Positions 47,768 through 58,335 are shown, counted from the stretch's first letter. The stretch is 64,000 nt of DNA from Dermanyssus gallinae (GCA_003439945.1 QVRM01007085.1:246001-310000); one strand, 5' to 3'. Made by a program: numbers and translations. Notes: generated by a model from the sequence alone, not told the origin.

Positions 47768-47845
47768 GGTCCGGTAGCTAAGTAGCTAACACCCCTGCCT
47801 ATGAAAACGACTTCCAGGGTTCAAATCCTGGGAGTGATTTTTTTT
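47768..47845 (+). promoter_or_regulatory. tRNA-like unit with pol III A and B boxes
   Basis: Exact A box TAGCTAAGTAG (47775-47785) and exact B box GGTTCAAATCC (47818-47828) at normal tRNA spacing, then eight T (47838-47845), a typical pol III terminator. The D-arm and a 5-bp T-stem (CCAGG/CCTGG) are present, but the acceptor ends (GGTCCGG and GAGTGAT) do not pair, so it is not a normal tRNA. It lies in the 5' UTR of the R1-like element, 41 bp before ORF1. Confidence 0.65.
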
Positions 47846-47886
47846 AAAAATATAAATATTATTATTAATATTAATTTTAATTAAGG

Positions 47887-49830
47887 GTGTTTAACGCAAA
47901 CAGCGAGATGTTTTTGGGCCGTACCCCTCCGTGCAAGGAGCCGGACAAGGGGCAGGTCATTCTGCCAGATAAAGGGCAGGGAGCCCAGCCAGATAAGGAC
48001 AAGGGCGCTGATTTGGGCAAAGACCAGGATCCACAGCCGGACAAGGAACATGGCGATGAGCCAGTAGCAGTGGAGGATGCTGACTCTGGACGAGAACTAG
48101 AGAAGGAAGACAAGAAAGATCCACTTTTGTGCCAATTGGCCAAAATGATGGGGCTGATCGAAGACATGTACAAGGTCACTTCAAGTACCAAGAACATGCA
48201 AATCGTACTCAAGAATTCAATAGAACAGTTAAGGTTCTTAACAAGAGATGTAATACGGAAAGAAAAGGCAAGACGTTCCGAGGAACGGAAACAAGCTGCG
48301 AAGAAACAGACCGGCAAAGACAGACGGCATAAACGACTTGATCGCGCGCTGCGAAACCGCAGATGACCTAAAAGACCTCTTATCGAGGGAATGGCCAGAT
48401 GGTGCGTACAACAACGTCTCCTACCTCAAAGCGAGCATTCTAAGGGAGAGTCCTCTTCGGATCCTTATTGCCCGGGAGGAAGACTCGGCCGACTCCGTCA
48501 CTTGGAGAAATATGGCAAACCAGTTCCAAGGAATAGCCGGGGAACAGGGTAAAATATCGGTATGGTGCTCTCGCGAATAATTCAAGAGACGGGTGACGAT
48601 GGGCTTCCCAGTGCACGTGCGTTAGTGGCGATCCGTCTGCCAAAGGACTCTAAGCAGTGGGATGATGGCGTTATGATTGAGAAAGCGGTCGCAAAGGCAA
48701 TAGAAATCCAAGAAAAATACGAAGCGCTGCACGAGACGGGGCCTATCTCTTGCTATATGACAAGCCAGGGAGAAGCCAAGGCGGCCAATAAGCTCCTTGA
48801 ATTAATTGCACGAAAGCGCAACGTTCAGATTGCGGTCACCCAAGGGAGAAACAAGAAGAGAGACACAACGCAACAGGCGAGAAGAGCCATGAGGGCACCA
48901 AGCGGCACCTCGATTCTTCTTCAAAGGGAGAAAGGTGTCTCCTACGCTGACACGCTCAAGCGTCTCGGCAGCACGGTCGACCCGACAGAATACAACGTCA
49001 AAGTTACAAGGGTCCAACGTTTAGCTAGCGGTGACATGCGATTGACAGTTGCAGAAACCGCAGATGGTGCCACCGAGTCTTTCTTAGAGGCCCTTACGAC
49101 TAAGGGGGGTGCACAGGCCTCCCGGGATATATCAATACTGCGCAGGTTTATAATAAGAGACTTGCTTGAAGGAACGACGCAAGAAGATGTTGAGCACGCG
49201 CTAAGGCAGATTGTAGGCAGTGCTGCCCCGCTTGTGGTTGAGAAGCCTCAAAAGGGGTTCCGTGACCGATGGTCGGCCGTGGTTCGGCTAAACCACACCG
49301 ACACCGCGAAGCTGGCGGAGACAGGAAAAGTCCAAATTGGTTGGGCGTCTTGCCCAATTTCCGAGTGGGTTAATGTGCCCACATGCCAGAGATGCCAAAG
49401 AGTTGGGCACCAGGCACGGACATGCACGTTTGAGTTGGTGGCAACCAAACGCTGCCACAAATGCGGCGAACTGGGTCACGTCTCAAATGGATGCACAAAG
49501 GACCCCTCGTGCTATAACTGTGGAGTTGCCGGACACGCTGCCAACTCCTCCGCATGCCCAAACTACCGGGCTAAAATAACAGAGGCCAGGCGCGAACGAG
49601 GCGGCGCGGGCCTAGTCTCCGCGCCTCGGGTTACCGTCGCAGCTCTCCGAGACCCGACTGCCCACCCGAAATCCCCACCGAACAACGCCCAAGATGATCC
49701 AGATCACACAGTAAACGCGCCTGCTGAAGATGACGAGGGTTTTAGACAACCCTCGCGAAAGAGGACTATACGGTCACCGCCAGTGGACCAACGGGCTGCT
49801 AAGTCTCAAAATTCCAATTACGCAACTTAA
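47887..49830 (+). pseudogene. R1-like ORF1 (gag) with two frameshifts
   Basis: RNA-binding protein that packages the element's transcript. The first frame (47887-48366) is charged and ends in a basic helix (RKEKARRSEERKQAAKK). A shift near 48310 moves to TDGINDLIARCETADDLKDL and runs to 48580. A second shift near 48560 restores the first frame to 49830. That last part carries the gag core and three CCHC knuckles: CQRCQRVGHQARTC, CHKCGELGHVSNGC and CYNCGVAGHAANSSAC. The two shifts nearly cancel, and each could be a real mutation or a sequencing or assembly error. Confidence 0.85.
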
Positions 49831-52683
49831 AGTAATTCAAGTAAACTGCAATAGAAGTCGATCATCCCACCTAATGCTAGATGAGATTGCGACGAGAAGA
49901 GGAGCGGCTATCTCTCTTATAAGTGAGCCAAACGTTAAACTGGCTGAAAGAAACCTATCAACATGGGTGGTAGACGACCGTAGAAACACGTGTATAATTC
50001 AAAACACGTTAAACTGCTACCGAGAAACCGGCAGAGGTGCGGCTTCATCTTTCGCGTGGATTGACATAGACGGGATTGGCCGCTTTTACTCATGTTATAG
50101 CAGCCCTAACGGAACGCTCGAGGACCTCGTAGGAATGCTACAAGACATGGAGTGGTCAGCTAAGAGCTGCTCACTGCCACTGGTAGTTTTTTCTGGAGAT
50201 TTTAATGCTGCTTCAACCACTTGGGGGTCTACCAACACTAACAGAAGAGGTACAGTGCTGCTAGAATGGCTAGCGGCGGGGGACATGGTTGTCCTGAACA
50301 AGGGCTCGAATCCTACCTTCCACCGCCGGGGAATGGAATCGCACATAGACCTGACAATCTGCAAACGCGAGCATGCTTTTAAAATTTTAAACTGCACCGT
50401 ACTGCTTGACGAAGAAAGTCTTAGCGACCACTACTGTATAGAATATGACGTCAGTAAAACAACCACTTTAACACCCTCACCGTTTCTAACAAGGACACCG
50501 AAGTGGAAGCCGCAAGATAACAAAACGCTCCGGGCCAAGCTGACAAAGATTTTAGACTCAAGAGGGAAACCCCAGTGCGCCCAGGACTTGCAAAAAATTC
50601 TGCAAGAGGTCTGTAGCGAGCCGTTCAAAGACCGCGGACACTCTATGCGCTACCGGTTTGTCTTACCAAAATACTGGTGGAACGAGGAAATTGCGTTGGC
50701 CCGTAGACGCTGCATCTGGGCCAGAAGAAAAGCCACCAGGGCAAGGCGCAGCAACATAGATGAGGCTTGTGTCGTACACCTTTATTGTGATTTTAAGCGC
50801 CTCAGGGCTTGTCTACGCAAAGCTATAATGGAGAGCAAATATCGCTGCTGGAGGGAGTTCTTATCAGAGCTAGAGGAGGGGGGCCATGGGGCCGGCCCTA
50901 CAAGCTGATACGTGGCGTATCAGGAATCAGAAAAAAGGCAAATCTTTCCCCTGATGAACGTGTCCGAGTAATTAACAAGCTTTTCCCTCAACATCCTCCA
51001 TTCGACCGGTTATTGTATAAAGTAGTAACGGCCGAGGATTACATCCCAGAGGTGACCCCGGCAGAGGTACTCGCTGCGGGGGAAAGATTGAAGGCCGGTA
51101 AGGCACCAGGCCCAGATGGCATTCCGGTCTCGGCCACGAAAGTACTCTTTAAAGAATTTCCTGACGTAGTGGCCACTGTAGCCACCCAAATACTCCGCAG
51201 CGGCTCCTTCCCCATGGCCTGGAAGAAAGCGGATCTGGTACTCATCCCGAAAGGGATTGACTCCTATAGGCCAATCTGCCTGGTTAGCACGCTAGCCAAA
51301 GGCATAGAATCAATATTAGAGTCCCGCGTGCGGTGCTTTGCAGAAGAGCACGGCCTCCTCTCGCCAACACAATACGGATTCCGGAAGGGCCGATCAGTCC
51401 TATCAGCGATAGAGCAGGTGGTTACTAAGGCGGAAGCCCTGCGCCAGTCCCCGCCTCGTACTAGAGGCTTGCTACTGGTTGTTTTGCTGGACGTTAAAAA
51501 CGCATTCAACAGCCTGCCCTGGAAGGTAATCTTGAACACACTACTCAAGAAGGGAGTCCCGCCCTACCTGCGCCGAGCAATCTCGTCCTACCTGAGCGAG
51601 AGGCGCATAGTCAGTGAGGGTTTCGAGTTCGACATGACGGCCGGGGTTCCCCAGGGCTCGATCCTAGGACCCCTTCTATGGAACCTGGCGTACGATGACG
51701 TCTTACGTTTAGACGACCTTCCAGAAGACACTGAACTGCTGGCATATGCGGACGACCTCGCAGTTGTGGTCCAGGCCCGCTCACCCCAGCAACTAGAACT
51801 GAGAGCCAATGACGCCCTGGCTGAGATCGCTGGCTGGATGAAGGGGGTTGGCCTGACACTGGCACCGAATAAAAGCGAGGGCATCCTCCTAATCGGGCCA
51901 AGGAAGTGCACCTCCTTGAAACTAATCCTAGACGACCAGGAGATCAAGATTGTCAACACTGCCCGCTATCTTGGAATGCACCTAGACAGGGGACTACGGG
52001 GCACACCTCACATACGTCTTGCAGCAGAAAAGACTACTAAGGTCTCATACAAGATAGCCCGGCTGATGCCAAACAACTATGGCCCACGGGAGTCAAGAAG
52101 ACGCCTTATTATGTCGGTAGCTGAGTCCATAGTTTTATTTGCAGCTCCGGTGTGGCCGTCAACCACACTGTCTACAGCCAACAATAGGGCAACGCTGCGC
52201 AAAGCCCAAAGAGTGGCTGCTCTACGTATCACGATGGCCTATCGAACAGTCGAATGGGATTCCGTTCAGGACGGAGCGCCCGGGTACCGGGTAAGGACTC
52301 TGATCCCGGATATCAGGGCCTGGATGTACCGGCCAGGTGGCGAGTTGACGTTCTACATCACTCAGGTCGTTACAGGACACGGTGATTTCCAGTCATACTT
52401 GTTCAGAATTGGGAAAACCACATCTCCTTTCTGCAAGTACTGCCAAAGCGAATCAGAGGATACGCCTGAACATACAATTTTGTGGTGCCCGGAATGGGCC
52501 GCTCAGCGTGCGGGTCTACCTAGGGCTGAAGACGGCACCCTTGGAACAATCATACAGCTTATGATTAAGTCACGCGACGACTGGACTAGCATTGCAAGCA
52601 TTATGGAAAACATCATGCGCGCCAAGGAGAAGAAAAACCGTTACTGCACGACATCATCCCGCGGGGCATCCCGGGATAGCTAA
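49730..52683 (+). pseudogene. R1-like ORF2: endonuclease, reverse transcriptase, zinc finger (one frameshift)
   Basis: Nicks target DNA and copies the element RNA in place. It overlaps the end of ORF1 by 101 bp in another frame, as is common in this group. The endonuclease has VIQVNCNRS, LISEPNVK, VVFSGDFNAAS, SHIDLTI and LSDHYCIEYDV. After a shift in the run of six G at 50878-50883, the RT frame continues from about 50885 (GRPYKLIRGVSG). It includes GKAPGPDGIP, motif A LLDVKNAFNSL, motif B GVPQGSILGPLLWN, YADD (LLAYADDLAVVV), YLGMHLDRGL and a C-terminal CKYCQSESEDTPEHTILWC finger. All catalytic motifs look intact. TTG or ATG starts within the frame cannot be distinguished. Confidence 0.9.
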
Positions 52684-53199
52684 ATGCTTAAACTACTCTC
52701 CCCCTTCGATCGTTTGAAGTTATGCTTATGCAGTTCCCGATCGATTGGGAGATTAGGACATGACTGGTTTTTAGTGGGTTGGAGCCCCACACTACCGGCC
52801 CACACTTGCAGACGAGTTTCCTGCGGTGGTGTCCGTGTGTGCGTACCGCATTTCCCAGTTAGTCCTATATAAGAAAAAAAAAAAAAGATTCACGTTGGCT
52901 ACATGTTGAGTTGATGCAAAGGTTCTTGCCCTTTGTTGCCTCAAGGGGAAACATGAACTTGTGAAAACATGCAGATTTATTTAATCATCAGTATAGTCGT
53001 ATCATTCTTTCAATGACATATTGTCAGAGATCTATTAGATTTTTCGAACCCTTAAAACTACTGTTTTTTGGGGACGAAGAACTATAACGATGCAAGGTTC
53101 AGCGATTATGATGCGCGCTCAATTAGTTCTCAGCGTAAGTCCGTAATATTCTATAAGGCTAGTGTAAATTGTTCTTGCACTTTGACGCCATGAAACCAG

Positions 53200-53690
53200 A
53201 TAATTACGTTCGTAAGCGCCCCACTTGGAGCGCCCCCCGTTCGTCGCAGACTTACAAACCACACTGAGCTCAACGCCATAGTAAGAAGAGCCCTTAGAAA
53301 AACAGGGACACCATCTACACTCGAGCCAAAGGGTCTTATCGGGGTCACTATTTCGCTATGGTCACACGGAAAAGGCCTAGAAAGGGATGTAACCGTTTCA
53401 TGCACAATGGCCTTGTCGTATTTACGCACTTGAATCAGATTGGGTTGCAGAACGTATGGATTCTGAAAAACGAAAATAGTATCTCGATTTATCAAGCAGC
53501 TACCACTTTGTGCCAACTACATTGTAGACACTTGGCCCCCTCAGCACAGGTACAGCAAAACTACTGAAAGACATCGGAAAACGTATAGAAGACGTTACGG
53601 GCGATCGACGCGAGGCCATGTTTTTGAGACAGATGATGTCTTTGGTCGTTTGTAGAGGGAACGTGGCTTCTGTTATATGCGTTAACACAT
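53200..53690 (+). pseudogene. C-terminal relic of RT plus PD-(D/E)xK-like element (copy 2)
   Basis: Reads RRRLTNHTELNAIVRRALRK, TGTPSTLEPKGL, ISLWSHGKGLERDVTVSCTM and ALSYLRT. Then, after damage, LLKDIGKRIEDVTGDRREAM and FLRQMMSLVVCRGNVASVI. Equivalent blocks at 61630-62120 read INESFSRALRSCGRPCILEP, TLTPFERGKMLVWDATVTDS and TGDNRSSSFFKQRLDLDIQR. The RPD of the endonuclease-like motif is not recognisable here. Confidence 0.7.
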
Positions 53691-54089
53691 GAGTTAACAG
53701 GCAGCAAACAAAGCATGATAAATCTAGCTTAAACGTTTATACCTCACAATTGTAATAACTGAACGATAAATAGTAATAATAAATTGGCATACGGTTAAAG
53801 GAGTAATGTTTCAACTGAGTAAGTGCGTATACTAAGGACATGTTTGTGCGATGAAATGATCTTGATATGACCGAGATAACGTCTATTTGTCCAGCATGTT
53901 ATAACATTTCTAGGCAGTTAAATAATTGCATAATGTGTGGTTTTTCTGATATATTTTTGACCATGTAAAGGCTTCTTAAGTATTTACGATCAAGATTGAC
54001 CAAACGGCATTAGGTCACCAACTTATTGAAATTCGTTCTGCTTTGCTAGCAGGAATTGTACCGAACGCAACAATCGCTGTAATCGTTTA

Positions 54090-54170
54090 ATGCTCCTAAT
54101 GGTGTCTGCAAAATACGGCACGATCAAGAGAACCATCGTGAAGCCTCAGTTCGCACGCTTCCATATTCAG
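54090..54170 (+). pseudogene. Beta-galactosidase relic (unit 2), short
   Basis: GTGTCTGCAAAATACGGCAC and following bases match GTCTCTGTAAAGTACGGCAT in the unit 1 relic. Translation VSAKYGTIKRTIVKPQFA corresponds to LKYGTNRVTVVELESA of the intact enzyme. Only about 80 bp is recognisable, and the assignment leans on the unit 1 match. Confidence 0.5.
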
Positions 54171-54479
54171 GGTACAGTGCGTTTTGGCGCACTATCTCTA
54201 CCGTCATTTCGTTGTTTTTTATCGAAGCGTAAATTACTAGTAGACTAAGCAGGTCTGCATGGAAAATGAGCTAGATTAACAGCGATGTAGAATTTTCAGA
54301 TTTCAAATATGTAAAGCAAGTTTCATCGATAAAGAGAGCAGCGCCTAACAGCTAAGTCGCAAAGAGGAGATTACACCTCACAGTCAAGTCTCCAGAAGGG
54401 TTATTAATTAATAACCGATATAATTTCATTACACATCTTGCTAGTCAAACCTAAATAATTATTTTTACCGATATAATTT

Positions 54480-54625
54480 TTCTATGAGCATTCACCTATA
54501 TATTGTAGAACAAGGTCCGGTCCGTGTATACGGTGCTGAAGTAATACATAAAAAGTCTGGGCACGAGGAAACACGAAGGAGGCTTAGCTTTAAGTGGGTA
54601 GAACATTATATGCCTACGTTAGTAA
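54480..54625 (+). repeat. Non-coding block conserved between units
   Basis: TCTGGGCACGAGGAAACACG through AGGCTTAGCTTTAAGTG and GTAGAACATT matches 27850-27920 (TCTGGACACGAGAAGACACC...). It lies between relic and live gene in both units. (TA)n runs follow at 54640-54662 and 54729-54751. Confidence 0.65.
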
Positions 54626-54727
54626 ATGCAGAAAAACCTATATATATATATATATATATATATAAGGCGAGCACTGCCGAGTGTGCAAACGTATTGTAAA
54701 TGATTACCAAATCACTACAATATTTTC

Positions 54728-54766
<39 letters not shown>

Positions 54767-55170
54767 TTCATGTATTTAACGCAAAGGCTAAAAAAAAAGT
54801 CATAACAGAATCTAGATTTTTGCAACTTGTTCCACATGAGACTATTATTTTTTTGCACGTTGAATTGTATGACTAACTCGTCCTCGTGTAATCGTACATT
54901 TTGTGAAGTGATATCCGGTCAACTACATTGGTATAACAAAAAATGGTAAATTCACTGTCACTCCTAAACAAGACCGCCCCAAATTCCACTATCAAAAATG
55001 CTTACTTTAATAAATTTTACAACCCCGTTAAGTTTGTCAAACTAGGTGTTGGACGCCCTGCATACATGGTTATAGGCTTACACTGGTTGTCTGTTACTTA
55101 GTGGTTTGACGTCAGCGCTCTTCTTTCTACAAATCGACCAGTATCTAACCGTAATTATTTTGTTGCCATT

Positions 55171-55172
55171 AG
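55171..55172 (+). promoter_or_regulatory. Probable 3' splice site of a 5' UTR intron, beta-galactosidase 2
   Basis: ATTTTGTTGCCATTAG precedes GTACCACCATGG, as in the paralogue. The ATG follows 9 bp after the AG. Confidence 0.5.
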
Positions 55173-55180
55173 GTACCACC

Positions 55181-57094
55181 ATGGATGTTCAGAAACTACT
55201 GATGCTTGTTTCGGGTATTGCCATCGCCGCACACGCCCGCGAGTTCAAGATAGACTACACCAACGACCGTTTCATAAAGGATGGGAAGCCGTTTCAGGTT
55301 ATCTCCGGCAGTATTCACTATTACAACGTACCCCATCGTCTCTGGGAGGACCGGCTGCGTTCTATGCGTCAATGCGGCATTAACACTGTGCAGACGTACC
55401 TCGAATGGCGAACCCTCGAACCCCAAAACGGCGTGTTCGACTTCCGCGAGCAGAACGACTTTGTCAAGTTCATTAATACCGCCCATAAAAAAGGTCTTCT
55501 CGTTAATCTTCGTCCGGGTCCATTCATCGACTCAGAGCGAGACATGGGAGGACTGCCCTGGTGGCTCATGCAAGTTAATCCCGCAATGAAGTTAAGGTCC
55601 AGCGACCCAGTCTTTCTAAAGTATGTTCGCCGATACTGGATGAAGGTCTTCACTGTGATCAAGCCACTGCTCTACGCAAACGGCGGACCGATCGTTCTTG
55701 TTCAGTTGGAAAACGAGTACGGCAGCTACGGGGAATGCGACTCCAAATACACGGCGTACCTTCGACAACTGGCTCTGAACAGTCTTGGCGAACATGTTGT
55801 ATACTACACGACCGATGGAGCTTCAGACGGATTACTTAAGTGTGGCAAAATAGCAGACGTGTTTGCTACAGTTGACTTTGCAGCGGGCCAGAACGTTGAC
55901 TCGTCCTTCGCTGTCCAGCGACGACATCAACCTCACGGTCCGCTGATGAATTCGGAGTTCTACGTCGGATGGTTAGACCACTGGGGAGGCGGTCATTCTA
56001 TCGTCTCTTCAGCGACTGTAGTGAGTACGCTCGACGAGATGCTCCGCAAAAACGCATCGGTAAACATGTACATGTTCCATGGGGGCACACATTTTGGTTT
56101 TGACAGTGGCGCGGTGCCTGGCACAAGGATTCAGTTTTGCACAACATCGTATGACTACGATGCTCCACTCAACGAGGCTGGAGATCCCACCGAGAAATGC
56201 TTGGCTATCAAAAATGTTATCAAAAAGTATGCACCAGTTCTGTCCACCAATCCTGTTGCGAAGCCTAAGATGGCGTTAGGCAACGTCGTTCTAAACAAGA
56301 CAACCGGGTTAAAGGCTCTTCTTGGAGCTCTCAAGGTGATCAACACTGCAACACCAAGTGAAAACCCAATGACTTTTGAGGAGCTTAATCATCCGTATGG
56401 TCTCGTGGCCTATGAGACTACTATTGCCTACCAGCCAAGGAGTCCCTCTGTGCTAAAGGTCGGCGCAATCCGCGATCGAGGCTATGTATTTGTCAATTAC
56501 GACTTTCAGGGAATGCTTTCACGGGAAGTGAACCTTAACGAGGTGGCCATTCGGGCGAGGCCAAACGCTGTAGTGACAATACTTGTCGAAAATCAGGGCC
56601 GAGTTAGTGTCGGAGCCGGCATTCATGACTTGAAAGGGATTCTTGGAAAAGTTACTTTAGGAAACCATACGCTTACCAAGTGGTCGCACTACTGTGTTCC
56701 GGATCAGTTTAATGGCGACGAAGGGTACGATAAGCTCGTGCCATTTATTAATGATTTCCGGCAGCACAATAGCGACTACTCTGATCTACACGACACGTAT
56801 GGCTTTGGTGTATATCAAGGCAACATCGAAGTCTCTCAACACAAGTTTCCAGTTCTCCTTGACACGTTCGTTCGTTTCGACGGGTGGAGCAAAGGATTCG
56901 TCATCGTTAACGGTATTAATCTTGGCCGGTACTGGCCACGTCGGGGACCTCAAGTCACGCTATATGTGCCAGGCGTGTATCTAAAATACGGCACAAATAG
57001 AGTAACCGTTGTGGAGCTCGAGAGCGCACCAAGCAATCAGACAATCGAGTTCGTAAACACCCCTGTTATAAACGGGCCCTTCAGCTCAAAATAG
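55181..57094 (+). CDS. Beta-galactosidase, glycoside hydrolase family 35 (copy 2)
   Basis: 637 residues from ATG 55181 (CCACCATGG, a strong Kozak context; the frame is open to 55106). Signal peptide MDVQKLLMLVSGIAIAAHA. Acid/base N178-E179 in QLENEYG; nucleophile E259 in MNSEFYVGWLDHWGG. This copy keeps the usual RPGP active-site loop that copy 1 has lost, and IDSE follows as in copy 1. MFHGGTHFGF and TSYDYDAPLNEAGD are shared. The coding region is a single exon. Residues about 325-490 are almost the same as copy 1, whereas residues about 185-320 differ at many positions, a mosaic that suggests gene conversion. It has a (TA)n in its 3' UTR (57147-57175) and AATAAA at 57309. Confidence 0.94.
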   Translation: MDVQKLLMLVSGIAIAAHAREFKIDYTNDRFIKDGKPFQVISGSIHYYNVPHRLWEDRLRSMRQCGINTVQTYLEWRTLEPQNGVFDFREQNDFVKFINTAHKKGLLVNLRPGPFIDSERDMGGLPWWLMQVNPAMKLRSSDPVFLKYVRRYWMKVFTVIKPLLYANGGPIVLVQLENEYGSYGECDSKYTAYLRQLALNSLGEHVVYYTTDGASDGLLKCGKIADVFATVDFAAGQNVDSSFAVQRRHQPHGPLMNSEFYVGWLDHWGGGHSIVSSATVVSTLDEMLRKNASVNMYMFHGGTHFGFDSGAVPGTRIQFCTTSYDYDAPLNEAGDPTEKCLAIKNVIKKYAPVLSTNPVAKPKMALGNVVLNKTTGLKALLGALKVINTATPSENPMTFEELNHPYGLVAYETTIAYQPRSPSVLKVGAIRDRGYVFVNYDFQGMLSREVNLNEVAIRARPNAVVTILVENQGRVSVGAGIHDLKGILGKVTLGNHTLTKWSHYCVPDQFNGDEGYDKLVPFINDFRQHNSDYSDLHDTYGFGVYQGNIEVSQHKFPVLLDTFVRFDGWSKGFVIVNGINLGRYWPRRGPQVTLYVPGVYLKYGTNRVTVVELESAPSNQTIEFVNTPVINGPFSSK

Positions 57095-57143
57095 GTCTGT
57101 GTGGTTGTCAACTATCGACTCAGGAACGCTACCGTAGAAAAAC

Positions 57144-57177
<34 letters not shown>

Positions 57178-57308
57178 TGTTCTCAACCAACGTACATTGA
57201 AAAGCGACGTGCGGACTCTGCTTTATATGTCAAAGTTCTTCACCGCCGATTCACCCAGAGCCCTTATAACCCACTTGGCTAGACATGGACTACGAGACAC
57301 TAAACTCT

Positions 57309-57314
57309 AATAAA
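57309..57314 (+). promoter_or_regulatory. Polyadenylation signal candidate, beta-galactosidase 2
   Basis: AATAAA in CTCTAATAAATATC, at the same place as AATAAA 33468-33473 in the paralogue. Both follow a conserved GACATGGACTA...ACTAAACT block. Confidence 0.5.
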
Positions 57315-57917
57315 TATCAGAAACCTTCGTTTACAATCTGGGTTTGGTCATTTACCAGTCGTCTACCGACCTAATTTAGTCGATGCAGACACACAGGGGA
57401 ATAATAAGCTTGCATTGAGTGCATCTAAAAGCAGGTATTTTTAGTCGTCACATAAAAACGTCATTTACCACGCTACAATCCTATTTACTAGTTGGTGACC
57501 CACAATTGTAAAGTAACAACGTATTCATACTTTAATAGGCTGTTTGGTTGAACGCTGAAAATGATCTAGCAGCCCCTCGTAGGTAAGCTGAGGCAGCGCC
57601 CTTTCAATATATTGCCGTAAGAGAGAGGTGGCAAGGAACCATTATCGAGGCATCTTAATGATCATCTTCTCTGCAGACGCTTAAGTGTAATATGGTGTGT
57701 ACATGACGGTAGGCGACACCTCGTCGCCCTGCCAAGCAGAAATAACAACGCTCTCGGGATCTGCCGAAGTTCCCTCGTGACTAGTCGTGGTCGTCTCCAG
57801 ACGATGGCGTGACTGAAGCGCTTTCAGTCGAACAGTCAAAGAAGGGTGCATATGGTAATCTTCATCTGGGAAGCAGGAACTCCTTTTGGAAAGCACAATA
57901 AATGTATGTGTACACCT

Positions 57918-58102
57918 TAAAAAAATCCTTTCAGGGCTGACTCTCAGCCAAGATTTAACGTCCATGGGACTGCTTTTCGCATTGCTTCATAGACGGACCC
58001 CCATAAATACAAATGTGCAACGGTGGGGTTCGAACCCTCGCACCTATGTGTCTCCTCCAGTCGCGAGGCGCAGACGCATGCCACCACGCCACCGGACTCG
58101 AC
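57918..58102 (-). repeat. tRNA-derived SINE, copy g
   Basis: Reverse-oriented SINE with tail TAAAAAAATCCTTTCAGGG, B box complement GGGGTTCGAACCC, and head complement CCACCACGCCACCGGAC. Target-site duplication ATGTGTACACCT at 57906-57917 and 58103-58114. Confidence 0.88.
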
Positions 58103-58318
58103 ATGTGTACACCTAGGACTCTTTAACCGCAAAGTAGCAGAGGCTAGTTTGGAAAGGTTGAAAACCGGGAAGTGTGGAAGATTTAAAACCTGGCAGTTAG
58201 TACAGATACATTTAATCAACATGATGAACAACAACGAGCTTGGTAGTTATCTGAACTGAATGTTGAGGTATTGTGGCACTGCATATTTGTATTTCTAAAG
58301 TTTGAACCCAATATTTAT

Positions 58319-58335
58319 TAATATATATATATATA

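Larger units (their letters stand above)
47289..52885 (+). mobile_element. Full-length R1-like non-LTR retrotransposon
   Basis: A 5597-bp insertion bracketed by a perfect 16-bp target-site duplication AGATTCACGTTGGCTA (47273-47288 and 52886-52901). It ends in a run of 13 A shared with the duplication. Order: 5' UTR with a tRNA-like unit, ORF1 with three CCHC knuckles, and an overlapping ORF2 with endonuclease, RT and a C-terminal zinc finger. The content is that of the R1 group (R1, Waldo, TRAS and relatives). It is in ordinary DNA, not 28S rDNA. Only three small frameshifts separate it from intact frames, so it is young. Confidence 0.93.
37400..58130 (+). repeat. Tandem segmental duplication, unit 2
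   Basis: Direct-orientation partner of 14130-34090. It contains insertions absent from unit 1: a knuckle-family element (38170-41690), an expanded (CAA)n array, the R1-like element (47289-52885) and a SINE at its right edge. Homology fades after about 58125. Confidence 0.8.

Noticed and set aside
47768..47845. Functional tRNA gene
   Set aside because: A and B boxes are exact, but the acceptor ends do not pair and the anticodon stem is not convincing.
47289..52885. Insertion in 28S rDNA, as for classical R1
   Set aside because: Flanking DNA is non-ribosomal and belongs to duplication unit 2.
53151..53516. 121-codon minus-strand open frame
   Set aside because: It is antisense to the RT plus PD-(D/E)xK-like relic, whose blocks read on the + strand.
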